DNA of 64,000 bases from Ancylobacter mangrovi. Its GTDB lineage: Bacteria; Pseudomonadota; Alphaproteobacteria; Rhizobiales; Xanthobacteraceae. Numbering within the stretch: position 1 is the stretch's first letter; each line of letters opens with the position of its first letter. Shown piece by piece: positions 37,434 through 46,975 of the stretch. The DNA lies in contig NZ_JANTHZ010000001.1 of assembly GCF_024752355.1 (NCBI RefSeq), positions 186,001-250,000 of the forward strand, in the 5' to 3' direction. The notes beneath the pieces were generated by a model, which did no database searches, was not told where the DNA came from, and saw only the letters and a list, made by a program, of their open reading frames with translations. A program made the translations under genes and the position numbers.

Positions 37434-37922
37434 TCACTCGGCCGCGGCGGGCAGGGCCGCCATCGCCTGGGCGCCCGCCATGATGGCGAGCACGATATTG
37501 TGGTAGCCGGTGCAGCGGCAGATGTTGCCCTCGAGCTCGGCCCGCACGGTCGCCTCGTCGAGATCGGCGCCGTGGCGGCGCACGATGTCGATCCCGGCCA
37601 TGATCATGCCCGGCGTGCAGAAGCCGCACTGCAGGCCGTGATGCTCGCGGAAGGCCTCCTGCATCGGATGCAGGTGCTCGCTGCTGCCGACGCCCTCGAC
37701 CGTCGTGACCTCGGCCCCGTCGGCCTGCACGGCGAGCACCGAGCACGCCTTCACCGCCAGTCCGTCGAGATGGACCGTGCAGGCGCCGCACTGGCTGGTG
37801 TCGCAGCCCACATGGGTGCCGGTGAGGCGCAGATCGTCACGCAGCAGCTGCACCAGCAGCGTGCGCACGTCGATGGTCGCCGTGACCGGCGCGCCGTTTA
37901 CGTTGAGTGTGATGGTCTGCAT
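37434..37922 (-). CDS. [2Fe-2S] (small, CoxS-type) subunit of a molybdenum hydroxylase
   Basis: 162 residues. Plant-type [2Fe-2S] cluster ligands Cys40, Cys45, Cys48 (THVGCDTSQCGACTVHLDG) and Cys60, and the second cluster ligands Cys99/Cys102 (QCGFCTPGMIMA) with CRCTGYHN near residue 135. It shuttles electrons between the molybdenum site and the FAD subunit. Found between coxM (18 bp) and coxG (34 bp). The family assignment is solid, the partner large subunit is missing. Confidence 0.94.
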   Translation of the reverse strand: MQTITLNVNGAPVTATIDVRTLLVQLLRDDLRLTGTHVGCDTSQCGACTVHLDGLAVKACSVLAVQADGAEVTTVEGVGSSEHLHPMQEAFREHHGLQCGFCTPGMIMAGIDIVRRHGADLDEATVRAELEGNICRCTGYHNIVLAIMAGAQAMAALPAAAE

Positions 37923-37956
37923 CGGCTTGCTCCCGGTCGCCCAATGCCTCGTTCTA

Positions 37957-38433
37957 CTATTGCGCGGCGGCTTCGTCCGCCTCGGGCGCGGCCTGCGGGG
38001 CCACCGCCCGGCCGAAGGCGCCGAAGAACTCGCCGGCCAGCTTCTTGGCGGTGCTGTCGATCAGCCGCGCGCCGAGCTGGGCGATCTTGCCGCCCACCTT
38101 GGCCTGCGCCTCGTAGTTGAGGATCGTCGCCGCCTCCTCCTCGACCAGCCACACCTTCGCCCCGCCCTTGGCGAAGCCGGCGACGCCGCCCTGCCCCTCG
38201 CCGGTGATGACGCAGCCGCTGGGCGGCTCCAGCTCCGACAGCGTCACCGAGCCGGCGAAGGTCGCCTTCATCGGGCCGATCTTGAGCACCACCTTGGCGG
38301 TGAACTCGGTCGGCGAGGCCTGGGTGAGTTCCTGGCAGCCGGGGATGCACTGGCGCAGCACCTCGGGATCGTTCAGCGCGCGCCAGACCTCGTCGCGCGG
38401 CGCCTCGATGCGCTGTGAGCCGGTCAGATCCAT
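37957..38433 (-). CDS. CoxG-like SRPBCC protein
   Basis: 158 residues from MDLTGSQRIEAPRDEVWRALNDPEVLRQCIPGCQEL; an upstream in-frame ATG lacks a good ribosome site. CoxG family members are START-like (SRPBCC) proteins that help recruit or mature CO-dehydrogenase-type molybdenum hydroxylases at the membrane. Seen are VVLKIGPMKATFAGSV and EAQAKVGGKIAQLGARLID. No transmembrane helix is evident in the C-terminus (FGRAVAPQAAPEADEAAAQ). First gene of a coxG-coxS-coxM unit. Confidence 0.88.
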   Translation of the reverse strand: MDLTGSQRIEAPRDEVWRALNDPEVLRQCIPGCQELTQASPTEFTAKVVLKIGPMKATFAGSVTLSELEPPSGCVITGEGQGGVAGFAKGGAKVWLVEEEAATILNYEAQAKVGGKIAQLGARLIDSTAKKLAGEFFGAFGRAVAPQAAPEADEAAAQ

Positions 38434-38720
38434 GATTCCACCCGATCCTTTCTGATCATTCGCCGGCATCTTCCGCCGGCGCAGCCGATGCCGCGAGCCC
38501 TGGTCCCGCCCACCGGCGCCAACCCGTTCTTACGCACCGGAAATTGTGGGCCCTTCCCCACATACCGTCCGAGCCGGGGCGGCGCGGGATGCAGCAACGC
38601 GCGTGCCAAGCATGACACCACCTGACTTTGCGCCCTCTCCGACCCCCGCGGACGTAGGGAAAGCCGAATGAATGCTTGTATGTCAGGCGTCTCGTGCATA
38701 AAATTCACTCAGCCCTAAGT

Positions 38721-38736
38721 CTCAATCAGTATTGAG
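38721..38736. promoter_or_regulatory. Perfect dyad upstream of livJ (CTCAAT/ATTGAG)
   Basis: CTCAAT-CAGT-ATTGAG, perfect 6+4+6 inverted repeat. The minus strand reads ATACTGA, weakly like the candidate GntR sites at 53802 and 43579. Confidence 0.45.
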
Positions 38737-38751
38737 CAAAAAGGGGGCATT

Positions 38752-38777
38752 GGTATGGTCACATAGCACACCATACC
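38752..38777. promoter_or_regulatory. Inverted repeat GGTATGG-N12-CCATACC
   Basis: GGTATGG at 38752-38758 and CCATACC at 38771-38777, perfect 7-bp arms with a 12-bp spacer, about 110 bp before livJ. Fits a dimeric regulator. Confidence 0.5.
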
Positions 38778-38861
38778 TGCCGCAAGTAAACGACGTTCGG
38801 CGAGGTTACGGCGGGCGCACCTTCCAAGAAGCCCCTCAACCTGCGGGGGTAACGGTCACAA

Positions 38862-38875
38862 CTGTTCCAGAACAG
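38862..38875. promoter_or_regulatory. Dyad CTGTTC-CA-GAACAG overlapping the livJ leader
   Basis: Perfect 6-bp arms with a 2-bp spacer, immediately before GGGGAAACTGACATG of livJ. It may act on translation initiation as a hairpin or on transcription as an operator. Confidence 0.45.
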
Positions 38876-38886
38876 GGGAAACTGAC

Positions 38887-40110
38887 ATGTCCAGACAGGG
38901 TTTCTTCCGCTCGGCGCGGCTCGCCTTGATGGCGGGCGGCCTCGCGACGGGAATTTTTGCCTCGGTCCCCGCCGGGGCCCAGGACGCCGACACCATCAAG
39001 ATCGGCGCGCCGCTCGCGCTCACCGGCGGCCTGGCCGACGAGGGCAAGAAGCAGGACATCGTGTGGAAGATGTGGGTCGAGAAGGTCAATGACGCCGGCG
39101 GCTTGCAGGTCGGCGACAAGAAGATGAAGGTCGAGCTGATCGAGTACGACTACCAGTCGGAAGGCCAGCGCGCCGCCCAGCTCGCCGAGAAGCTGATCAC
39201 CGACGACAAGGTGCAGTTCCTGTTCGCTCCGTTCGGCTCGGGCCACACCAAGATCGTAGCGGGCGTGGGCGAGCGCTACCAGGTGCCGACCATCGCCTGC
39301 GTCGCCTCCTCCGAATCCGTCTTCGACCAGAGCTTCTCGCACCTGTTCGGCACGCTCTCGCCCAATGGCGGCATGACCACCGCCATGGTGAAGTTCTTCA
39401 AGCAGAAGTTTCCGGACACCAAGACCATCGCCGTGCTCGGGCGTGACGACGTGTTCCCCAAGTCGATGGCCGAGGGCATCGCCAAGGCGGCCGAGGATGG
39501 CGGGCTGAAGGTCGTCTACAAGGAGCTCTATCCGGTCGGCACCATGGACCACGCCGCCGCGCTCTCCTCGATCAAGGCGGCCAAGCCGGACTGGATCTAC
39601 GTCACCGGCTACACGCAGGACCTCATCCTCGCGCGCAAGCAGATGCAGGACCTCGGCGTGACCGCGCCGATCGTCACCATGGTGACGGGCCCCTCCTACA
39701 AGGAGTTCACCGAGGGCCTCGGCCCGCTCGCCAACGGCGTGACCTCGTCGAGCTGGTGGCACTACGCCACGAGCTACAAGGGCCAGGGCGTGTGGCCGAC
39801 CACCGCCGACTTCTACAGCGACTTCAAGGCCAAGACCGGCGGCGACCCGGACTACGTGCACGGTTCCTGCGCCGCCGCCGGCGAGGTGATCGCCGACGCG
39901 CTGAAGCGGGCCGGCACGCTCGACAAGGCGAAGGTGCGCGACGCCATCGCCGCCACCGACATCCAGACCTTCTACGGCCCGATCAAGTTCGGCCCGAACG
40001 GCATGAACCTCGTGCGCGAGCTGCCGATCATCCAGGTGCAGGACGAGGCCATCAAGGTGCTCGCCCCGGCGGACATCAAGAACGCCGACATGATCGCGAT
40101 GCCCAAGTGA
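38887..40110 (+). CDS. livJ: LivJ-like periplasmic substrate-binding protein
   Basis: 407 residues. Signal peptide MSRQGFFRSARLALMAGGLATG...AGAQ, then a periplasmic binding fold type I (Leu/Ile/Val-binding) with IKIGAPLALTGGLADEGKKQDIVWKMWVEKVNDAGGL, DYQSEGQRAAQLAEKLI and FAPFGSGHTKIVAGVGERYQVP. It delivers an amino-acid-like or amide compound to LivHMGF. The family binds branched-chain amino acids, but also urea, amides and aromatic compounds, so the ligand is not fixed. Upstream dyads suggest regulation. The permease genes follow after 168 bp. Confidence 0.93.
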   Translation: MSRQGFFRSARLALMAGGLATGIFASVPAGAQDADTIKIGAPLALTGGLADEGKKQDIVWKMWVEKVNDAGGLQVGDKKMKVELIEYDYQSEGQRAAQLAEKLITDDKVQFLFAPFGSGHTKIVAGVGERYQVPTIACVASSESVFDQSFSHLFGTLSPNGGMTTAMVKFFKQKFPDTKTIAVLGRDDVFPKSMAEGIAKAAEDGGLKVVYKELYPVGTMDHAAALSSIKAAKPDWIYVTGYTQDLILARKQMQDLGVTAPIVTMVTGPSYKEFTEGLGPLANGVTSSSWWHYATSYKGQGVWPTTADFYSDFKAKTGGDPDYVHGSCAAAGEVIADALKRAGTLDKAKVRDAIAATDIQTFYGPIKFGPNGMNLVRELPIIQVQDEAIKVLAPADIKNADMIAMPK

Positions 40111-40174
40111 GCATCTCCTCCGCTTCGTGAAACGGCGCCGGGTGCCGCCCGCGGCATCCGGCCCGCCTTGTTCA

Positions 40175-40197
40175 GGGAGGGGCTCGTGCGCCCTCCC
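40175..40197 (+). other. Hairpin between livJ and livH with adjacent poly-C tract
   Basis: GGGAGGG (40175-40181) pairs with CCCTCCC (40191-40197) around a short loop that can extend by GC/GC. A run of nine C follows. Stems between the binding protein and permease genes often give the binding protein higher mRNA levels. Confidence 0.5.
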
Positions 40198-40278
40198 CCC
40201 CCCGCAGCCGGCCGTCATGCGCCGGGACCGGCGACGCCCGGACCCGGCGAGCCCTGAAGCCGAAACGCAAGTGACCCG

Positions 40279-41142
40279 ATGGCCATCTACCTGCAAACCA
40301 TCGCCAACGGCCTGATGCTGGGCGCGCTCTATGCGTGCCTGGCGGTCGGCTTCTCGCTGGTCTGGGGCGTGTTGAACGTGATCAACATGCTGCACGGCTC
40401 GTTCATCATCCTCGGCGGCTACCTCACCTATTTCGCCTGGCACTATTACGGCATCCATCCCATCGTGATGCTGCCCGTGGTCGCCCTGCTCATGTTCGCC
40501 CTCGGCTTCGTCCTGCAGCGCGGCGCGATCAACCGCGTCGTCAGCGCGCCGGTGCTGACAACACTGACGCTGACCTTCGGGCTGGACATGATCCTCTACA
40601 ACCTCATGACCTACTGGTTCACCGCCACGCCGCGGCGCATCACGCTCGATCTCGGCGCGGCGAACCTCGGCCCGGTGGTGCTGCCGGTGGACCGGCTGCT
40701 CGGCACCGGGCTGGCGCTGCTGCTGACCTTCCTGCTCTACGCGGTGATGCGTGGCTCCAACATCGGGCGCGCCATCGTCGCGGTGCGCATGGACCGCACC
40801 GCCGCCGAGCTGATGGGCATCCGCACCGACCGCATCTACGCCATCACCTTCGGCATCGGCACGCTGATGGCGGGCGCCGCCGGCGTGGTGTTCGCGCTGG
40901 TGTTTCCGATCACCACCAACGTCTCCGGCACCTGGCTCGGCAAGGCTTTCGTGGTCTGCGTCGTCGGCGGGCTGGGCTCTGTGCCCGGCGCGCTGGTGGG
41001 CGGGCTGGTGCTCGGCCTTGTGGAGAGCTTCGCGGGGTTCTGGTTCGGGCCGCAGAACGCCATCACCGCCGGCTTCGTGCTGATGCTGGTGCTGCTGCTG
41101 ACCCGCCCCACCGGGCTCATGGGCGTGAAGGGCTACGAATGA
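40279..41142 (+). CDS. livH: LivH-like branched-chain amino-acid ABC permease
   Basis: 287 residues, eight membrane helices. Typical N-terminus LQTIANGLMLGALYACLAVGFSLVWGVLNVINMLHGSF and EAA-like loop AIVAVRMDRTAAELMGI. The C-terminal helices include LGSVPGALVGGLVLGLVESF. Forms the membrane channel with LivM. The stop overlaps the livM start (ATGA at 41139-41142). Confidence 0.94.
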   Translation: MAIYLQTIANGLMLGALYACLAVGFSLVWGVLNVINMLHGSFIILGGYLTYFAWHYYGIHPIVMLPVVALLMFALGFVLQRGAINRVVSAPVLTTLTLTFGLDMILYNLMTYWFTATPRRITLDLGAANLGPVVLPVDRLLGTGLALLLTFLLYAVMRGSNIGRAIVAVRMDRTAAELMGIRTDRIYAITFGIGTLMAGAAGVVFALVFPITTNVSGTWLGKAFVVCVVGGLGSVPGALVGGLVLGLVESFAGFWFGPQNAITAGFVLMLVLLLTRPTGLMGVKGYE

Positions 41143-42077
41143 AACCGCTCGCGCAATATGCCGCCATCATCGTCGGCCTCGTCCTGCTCGGCACCACACC
41201 GCTCTATGCCGACAACTACATCCTGCGCACCGCGGCGACGGTGGCGATGTACGGGGCGCTCGCCACATCCTGGAACTTCATCGGCGGCTTCACCGGCTAT
41301 CCGTCCTTCTCCACCGCCGCCTTCTTCGGCCTCGGGGCCTATGTCGGCACGATCTGCCAGCGCAACGGCATTCCGATGGGCGTCGCCTGGACGATCGCCA
41401 CCGTCAGCGTCGCCGCCTTCGCCGCGCTGCTGGGCGGCATCATCCTGCGCCTGCGCGGGCATTACTTCGCCATCGGCTCCATCGCCATCGTCGAATTGTG
41501 CCGGCTCATCGTCTCCTCCTGGTCCGATCTCACCGGCGGCGGCGACGGGCTCAACGTGCCGCTGATCCATGCGAGCCCGGACGCGGTGACGCGGCTGTTC
41601 CTGTTCGTGATGCTGGGCATCCTCGCCGCCAGCCTCGTGGTGACCATCATCGTCGACCGCTCCCGGCTCGGCTTCGGCCTGCGCTGCATCCACCAGAACG
41701 AGGATGCCGCCGCCATGGTCGGCATCAACACCACCGCCTACAAGATCGCCGCCTACACGCTCTCCGCCGTGTTCTGTGCCACGGTCGGGGCCGCCTACGC
41801 CTCCTGGACCGGCTATATCGACCCGACCGACTCGTTCCAGATCGTGATGACGGTGAAGGTCGCGGTGATGGCGATCCTCGGCGGGGCCGGCACGGTGGTC
41901 GGCCCGGCGCTCGGCGCAGCCGCCTTCGTGCTGCTCGAGGAGGTGTTCTGGGCCAACTTCATCGACTGGAACCGCGCCATTCTCGGCGTCGTCATCGTGC
42001 TGCTGATCTTCTTCCTGCCCGGCGGCCTTCTGAGCCTGCGCGCGCGCCTGCGCCGCGCGTCGGGAGGTGCCGCATGA
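41139..42077 (+). CDS. livM: LivM-like branched-chain amino-acid ABC permease
   Basis: 312 residues from the ATG that overlaps the livH stop. Membrane helices start at YAAIIVGLVLLGTTPLYADNYIL. TSWNFIGGFTGYPSFSTAAFFGLGAYV is the LivM family signature, and GFGLRCIHQNEDAAAMVGINTTAYK is its cytoplasmic EAA loop. It pairs with LivH. The livG start overlaps its stop by 4 bp. Confidence 0.94.
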   Translation: MKPLAQYAAIIVGLVLLGTTPLYADNYILRTAATVAMYGALATSWNFIGGFTGYPSFSTAAFFGLGAYVGTICQRNGIPMGVAWTIATVSVAAFAALLGGIILRLRGHYFAIGSIAIVELCRLIVSSWSDLTGGGDGLNVPLIHASPDAVTRLFLFVMLGILAASLVVTIIVDRSRLGFGLRCIHQNEDAAAMVGINTTAYKIAAYTLSAVFCATVGAAYASWTGYIDPTDSFQIVMTVKVAVMAILGGAGTVVGPALGAAAFVLLEEVFWANFIDWNRAILGVVIVLLIFFLPGGLLSLRARLRRASGGAA

Positions 42078-42835
42078 GCCGCGAGCCGATCCTGCGCCTC
42101 GAAGGCGTCTCCAAGACCTTCGGCGGCCTCAAGGCGCTGACCGATGTCTCCTTCTCGCTCGACGAGGGCGAGGTGGTCGGTCTCATCGGGCCAAACGGAG
42201 CCGGCAAGACCACGCTGGTGAACGTCGTCACCGGAAATCTGCGCCGCTCCTCGGGGCGCGTCCTGTTCGAGAGCGAGGACGTCGGCACCCAGAAACCCTA
42301 TGAGGCGGCGCGGCGCGGACTGGCGCGCACCTTCCAGATCGTCCAGCCCTTCCCGGCCATGACGGTGCTGGAGAACGTCACCGCCGGCGCGCTGTTCGGC
42401 GGCGGCGCGGACTCGCTCGCCGACGCGCGCGACAAGGCGCGCGAGAGCCTGGAATTCGTCGGCCTCGCCGGCTTCGCCGACCGGCCGGCGGCCAATCTCG
42501 CCCTCGCCGCCCGCAAGCGGCTGGAGCTCGCCAAGAGCCTCGCCATGAACCCCAAGGTGCTGATGCTCGACGAGGTGAATGCCGGGCTCAACTCCTCGGA
42601 GATCGACGGCGCGCTGAATCTGATCCGCCAGATCGCCGATCGCGGCGTAACGGTGCTGATCATCGAGCACCTGATGAAGGTGGTGCTCTCGCTCTCGAAG
42701 CGCCTGCTCGTGCTCCATCACGGCCAGCTCATCGCCGACGGGCCGAGCGCCGAGATCGTCGCCGACGAGCGCGTCGTCGAGGCCTATCTCGGGCAGAAAT
42801 TCGCAGCACGGCTCAAGGAGATGCACCATGGCTGA
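42074..42835 (+). CDS. livG: LivG-like ABC ATPase
   Basis: 253 residues from the ATG overlapping the livM stop. Walker A GPNGAGKTTLVNVVTG, Walker B VLMLDEVNAGLNSSEI and H-loop IIEHLMKVVL. The signature helix is NLALAARKRLELAKSL, replacing canonical LSGGQ, which is a noticeable divergence. It drives import with LivF. The 3' end overlaps livF by 8 bp. Confidence 0.94.
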   Translation: MSREPILRLEGVSKTFGGLKALTDVSFSLDEGEVVGLIGPNGAGKTTLVNVVTGNLRRSSGRVLFESEDVGTQKPYEAARRGLARTFQIVQPFPAMTVLENVTAGALFGGGADSLADARDKARESLEFVGLAGFADRPAANLALAARKRLELAKSLAMNPKVLMLDEVNAGLNSSEIDGALNLIRQIADRGVTVLIIEHLMKVVLSLSKRLLVLHHGQLIADGPSAEIVADERVVEAYLGQKFAARLKEMHHG

Positions 42836-43544
42836 CCCGATGCTGTCGCTCGAGGGCGTCACCGCCGGCTATGGCCAGATCCAGGTGCTGTGGGGCATGG
42901 ACCTCGTGGTGCATCCGGGCGAGGTGGTCGCGCTCGTCGGCTCCAACGGCGCGGGCAAGAGCACGCTGCTGCGCACCATCTCCGGCCTGCTGCGCCCGAA
43001 TGCGGGCACCATCAGCTTCGAGGGCGCCGAGATCGGCGGCGCCAAGCCGGACGCGGTGCTGAAGGCTGGCATCGCCCATGTGCCGGAAGGCCGGCGCCTG
43101 TTCCGCGGCCTCACCGTGCGTGACAATCTCATGCTCGGCGCCTATCTGCGCGCGGACCGGGAGGCGATCGCCCGCGACCTCGAAACGGTGTTCGACCTGT
43201 TTCCCATCCTGCGCGAGCGCCAGCGGCAGGACGCGACCACGCTTTCTGGCGGCGAACAGCAGATGTGCGCGGTCGGTCGCGGGATCATGTCGCGCCCGCG
43301 CCTGCTGATGATCGACGAGCTCTCGCTCGGCCTGTCGCCGCGCATGGTGGAGCATCTGGGCGAGGCGCTGGCGGCACTGAACAAGGCCGGGCAGACCATC
43401 CTGCTGGTGGAGCAGGACGTGATGACCGCCTTCGACCTCTCGCACCGGGCCTATATCATCGAGAACGGGCGGGTCGCGCGCGGTGGCGCCTCGGCCGAGC
43501 TCGCCCGGGACCCGACGGTCAGCGAGGCCTACCTGTCGATTTAA
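42828..43544 (+). CDS. livF: LivF-like ABC ATPase
   Basis: 238 residues, start overlapping the livG end. Walker A GSNGAGKSTLLRTISGL, signature LSGGEQQMCAVGRGIM (intact), Walker B RLLMIDELSLGLSPRM, and ILLVEQDVMTAFDLSHRAYIIENGRV. Completes the five-gene LivJHMGF importer. A 100-bp intergenic region with a candidate operator and promoter follows before the PLP-enzyme gene. Confidence 0.95.
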   Translation: MADPMLSLEGVTAGYGQIQVLWGMDLVVHPGEVVALVGSNGAGKSTLLRTISGLLRPNAGTISFEGAEIGGAKPDAVLKAGIAHVPEGRRLFRGLTVRDNLMLGAYLRADREAIARDLETVFDLFPILRERQRQDATTLSGGEQQMCAVGRGIMSRPRLLMIDELSLGLSPRMVEHLGEALAALNKAGQTILLVEQDVMTAFDLSHRAYIIENGRVARGGASAELARDPTVSEAYLSI

Positions 43545-43566
43545 GACCGCTTTTATGAATAAGAAT

Positions 43567-43596
43567 TTGCACAAGTGGTTCTATCATTAGTATCAT
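43567..43596 (+). promoter_or_regulatory. Putative promoter overlapping the operator upstream of the PLP-enzyme gene
   Basis: TTGCAC (43567-43572), 18-bp spacer and TATCAT (43591-43596). The -10 lies inside the dyad at 43579-43600, so a bound repressor would block polymerase. Confidence 0.5.
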
Positions 43597-43600
43597 AGAA
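43579..43600. promoter_or_regulatory. Near-perfect 22-bp dyad, candidate GntR operator (site B)
   Basis: Arms TTCTAT and ATAGAA at the ends of a 22-bp dyad; the minus strand reads GATACTAATGATAGAA. It resembles sites at 51906-51919 and 53802-53817 in other units of this region (12 or 13 of 16 positions). The linked gntR gene at 53873 is the candidate regulator. Confidence 0.55.
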
Positions 43601-43647
43601 AATCGCTGACGCGTCCCGCACCGCCCGCTGTCCGGAAAGCTGCCTGC

Positions 43648-45144
<1,497 letters not shown>

Positions 45145-45154
45145 GGAGACGCGC

Positions 45155-46147
45155 GTGACCCCCTTGGCCTATTCGGACCTCCGCCAGCGTACCCGCGAAC
45201 GCGACCGCAGCCTGCGCGAGAAGGTGATGTCGCTCGAAGAAGCGGCGAAGCTGGTGAGCGACGGCGACCACCTCGCCGTCGGCGGCTGCACCGCCTCGCG
45301 CACCCCGTTCGCGATGATCTGGGCGCTGGTGCGGGCGAGCAAGCGCGACCTCACCGTGTCGCGCTCCATCATGTCGACCGAAGGCGACATCTTCTACGCC
45401 TCGGGGCTCTCCACCCACCTCATCACGAGCTGGTTCAGCCAGGGCATCGTGTGGGGCGTGTCGAAGGTGATGCGCGCCTACACCGAGAGCAAGCGCGCGC
45501 GCTTCGAGGAATGGAGCCACATGGCGATGGGCCTGCGCTACCGCGCGGGCGCGATGGGCGTGCCGTTCCTGCCGATGCGCTCCATGCTCGGCTCGGACGT
45601 GCTCGGCATGGTGAGCGGCGACGGCGAAGGGCCGGCCGACGCCTCCTTCGCCGCGGCGAAGACCATGGAATGCCCCTTCACCGGCGAGACGCTGCTGGCG
45701 GTGCCCGCGCTCAACCCGGATGTCGCCATCATCCACGTCCAGCGCTGCGACGCCTATGGCAACGCCCAGCTCGACGGGCTGACCTTCATGGACATCGACA
45801 TCGCGATGGCCGCCAACCGGGTGATCCTCACCACCGAGCGCGTGGTCTCAAACGAGCAGATCCGCCGGCACCCGGACCAGACCAAGATCGGCTTCTTCAC
45901 CGTCGACGCGGTGGTCGAGGTGCCGTTCGGCTGCGCGCCGCACGAGTGCTACGGCCTCTACGAGCCGTTCTATAGCCACATGGACATGTATGCCGAGATG
46001 ACCGCCCGCGACCCGGAGGCGGGCGCGCGCGCCTATCTCGAGCGTTTCTATCACGAGCCGAAGGACTGGGCCGACTACCTCAGCCGCATCGGTATGGCCG
46101 AGCTGCTGGACGCACAGCGCCGCGGGAGTGGCATCTATGACGATTGA
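45155..46147 (+). CDS. CoA-transferase subunit A (class I family)
   Basis: 330 residues from a GTG start with GAGGAG upstream; the gene begins 10 bp after the previous stop. The alpha subunit fold starts KVMSLEEAAKLVSDGDHLAVGGCTASRTPF, with VPFLPMRSMLGSDVL, GETLLAVPALNPDVAIIHVQRCDAYGN and GLTFMDIDIAMAANRVILTTERV. It resembles glutaconate CoA-transferase-like and IpdA-like proteins, the latter hydrolases of steroid catabolism. The substrate is unknown. It overlaps subunit B by 11 bp. Confidence 0.9.
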   Translation: MTPLAYSDLRQRTRERDRSLREKVMSLEEAAKLVSDGDHLAVGGCTASRTPFAMIWALVRASKRDLTVSRSIMSTEGDIFYASGLSTHLITSWFSQGIVWGVSKVMRAYTESKRARFEEWSHMAMGLRYRAGAMGVPFLPMRSMLGSDVLGMVSGDGEGPADASFAAAKTMECPFTGETLLAVPALNPDVAIIHVQRCDAYGNAQLDGLTFMDIDIAMAANRVILTTERVVSNEQIRRHPDQTKIGFFTVDAVVEVPFGCAPHECYGLYEPFYSHMDMYAEMTARDPEAGARAYLERFYHEPKDWADYLSRIGMAELLDAQRRGSGIYDD

Positions 46148-46943
46148 AGCGACACGCATGAGCCTCGCCGGCACCCTCGCTCCGCAGGACTACACCGCGT
46201 CGGAGCTGCTGGGCGTGATGAGCGCGCGCCTGCTGAAGGACGGCCAGACCGTGTTCGCCGGCGTCGGCATTCCCCTGCTCGCCGCCATCCTGGCGCAGAA
46301 GACCCATGCGCCGGGCCTGACCATCCTGTTCGAGGGCGGGGTGATCGGCCCGTTCGTGGAGGCCGGCAAGCTGCCGCCCTCCACCAATGAGCAGCGCTGC
46401 ACCCGGCGCGCCAACATGCTGGTGTCGATCACCGAGGTGCTGCTGATGCTGCAGCGCGGCTATGTCGATGTCGGCTTCATGGGCGGGGCGCAGATCGACC
46501 GCTACGGCAACCTCAACTCCTCCTACATCGGCGACGCGCGCAACCCGAAGATCCGCCTGCCGGGCACGGGCGGGGGCAACGACATCGCCAGCCTCGCCGA
46601 CATGATCGTCGCCATGAAGCACGAGAAGCGCCGCTTCGTGGAGAAGGTCGACTTCATCACCAGCCCGGGCTTCATCAATGGCGGGCAGACCCGCGCCGCG
46701 GCCGGACTGCCGGCGGGCGGCATGTTCCGCGTGGTGACGGATCTCGGCATCCTCGGCTTCGATGCCGAGACCCGGCAGATGATGGTGGTCGCGCTCCACC
46801 CCGGCGTCACGGCGGCGGACATCAAGGCGAATACCGGCTTCGAGCTGCCGGTGCCGGCAGACGTGACGACCACCGAGCCCCCGACCCCGGAGGAGCTCGC
46901 CATCCTGCGCGAGCTCGACCCCGAGCAGCTCTACACGGCCTGA
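46137..46943 (+). CDS. CoA-transferase subunit B (class I family)
   Basis: 268 residues, ATG at 46137 inside the end of subunit A. TASELLGVMSARLLKDGQTVFAGVGIPLLAA starts the fold. The catalytic-glutamate position of class I enzymes appears to be Glu66 in TILFEGGVIGP, and GFMGGAQIDRYGNLNSSYIGD is the family signature. Keeping this glutamate favours true CoA transfer over an IpdB-type hydrolase, in which it is replaced (from family knowledge). It forms a heteromer with subunit A. Confidence 0.9.
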   Translation: MTIEATRMSLAGTLAPQDYTASELLGVMSARLLKDGQTVFAGVGIPLLAAILAQKTHAPGLTILFEGGVIGPFVEAGKLPPSTNEQRCTRRANMLVSITEVLLMLQRGYVDVGFMGGAQIDRYGNLNSSYIGDARNPKIRLPGTGGGNDIASLADMIVAMKHEKRRFVEKVDFITSPGFINGGQTRAAAGLPAGGMFRVVTDLGILGFDAETRQMMVVALHPGVTAADIKANTGFELPVPADVTTTEPPTPEELAILRELDPEQLYTA

Positions 46944-46975
46944 ACGGCCATCCTTAACGTGCAGCGGAGACGATC

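Larger units (their letters stand above)
38434..38886. other. Divergent promoter region between coxG and livJ (453 bp, no gene)
   Basis: No coding frame is convincing here. The region holds three dyads: CTCAAT-CAGT-ATTGAG at 38721-38736, GGTATGG-N12-CCATACC at 38752-38777, and CTGTTC-CA-GAACAG at 38862-38875 just before the livJ ribosome site. The first is A+T-rich and the second flanks a likely promoter; both sides (coxG minus, livJ plus) could be controlled from here. Around 38434-38720 nothing distinctive was seen. Confidence 0.5.

Noticed and set aside
36609-38433. Aerobic CO dehydrogenase
   Set aside because: There is no CoxL with its active-site motif; the FAD and Fe-S subunits are shared by many molybdenum hydroxylases.
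45155-46943. IpdAB steroid ring-opening hydrolase assignment
   Set aside because: The fold is similar, but subunit B keeps a glutamate at the CoA-transferase position and no other steroid catabolism genes are nearby.
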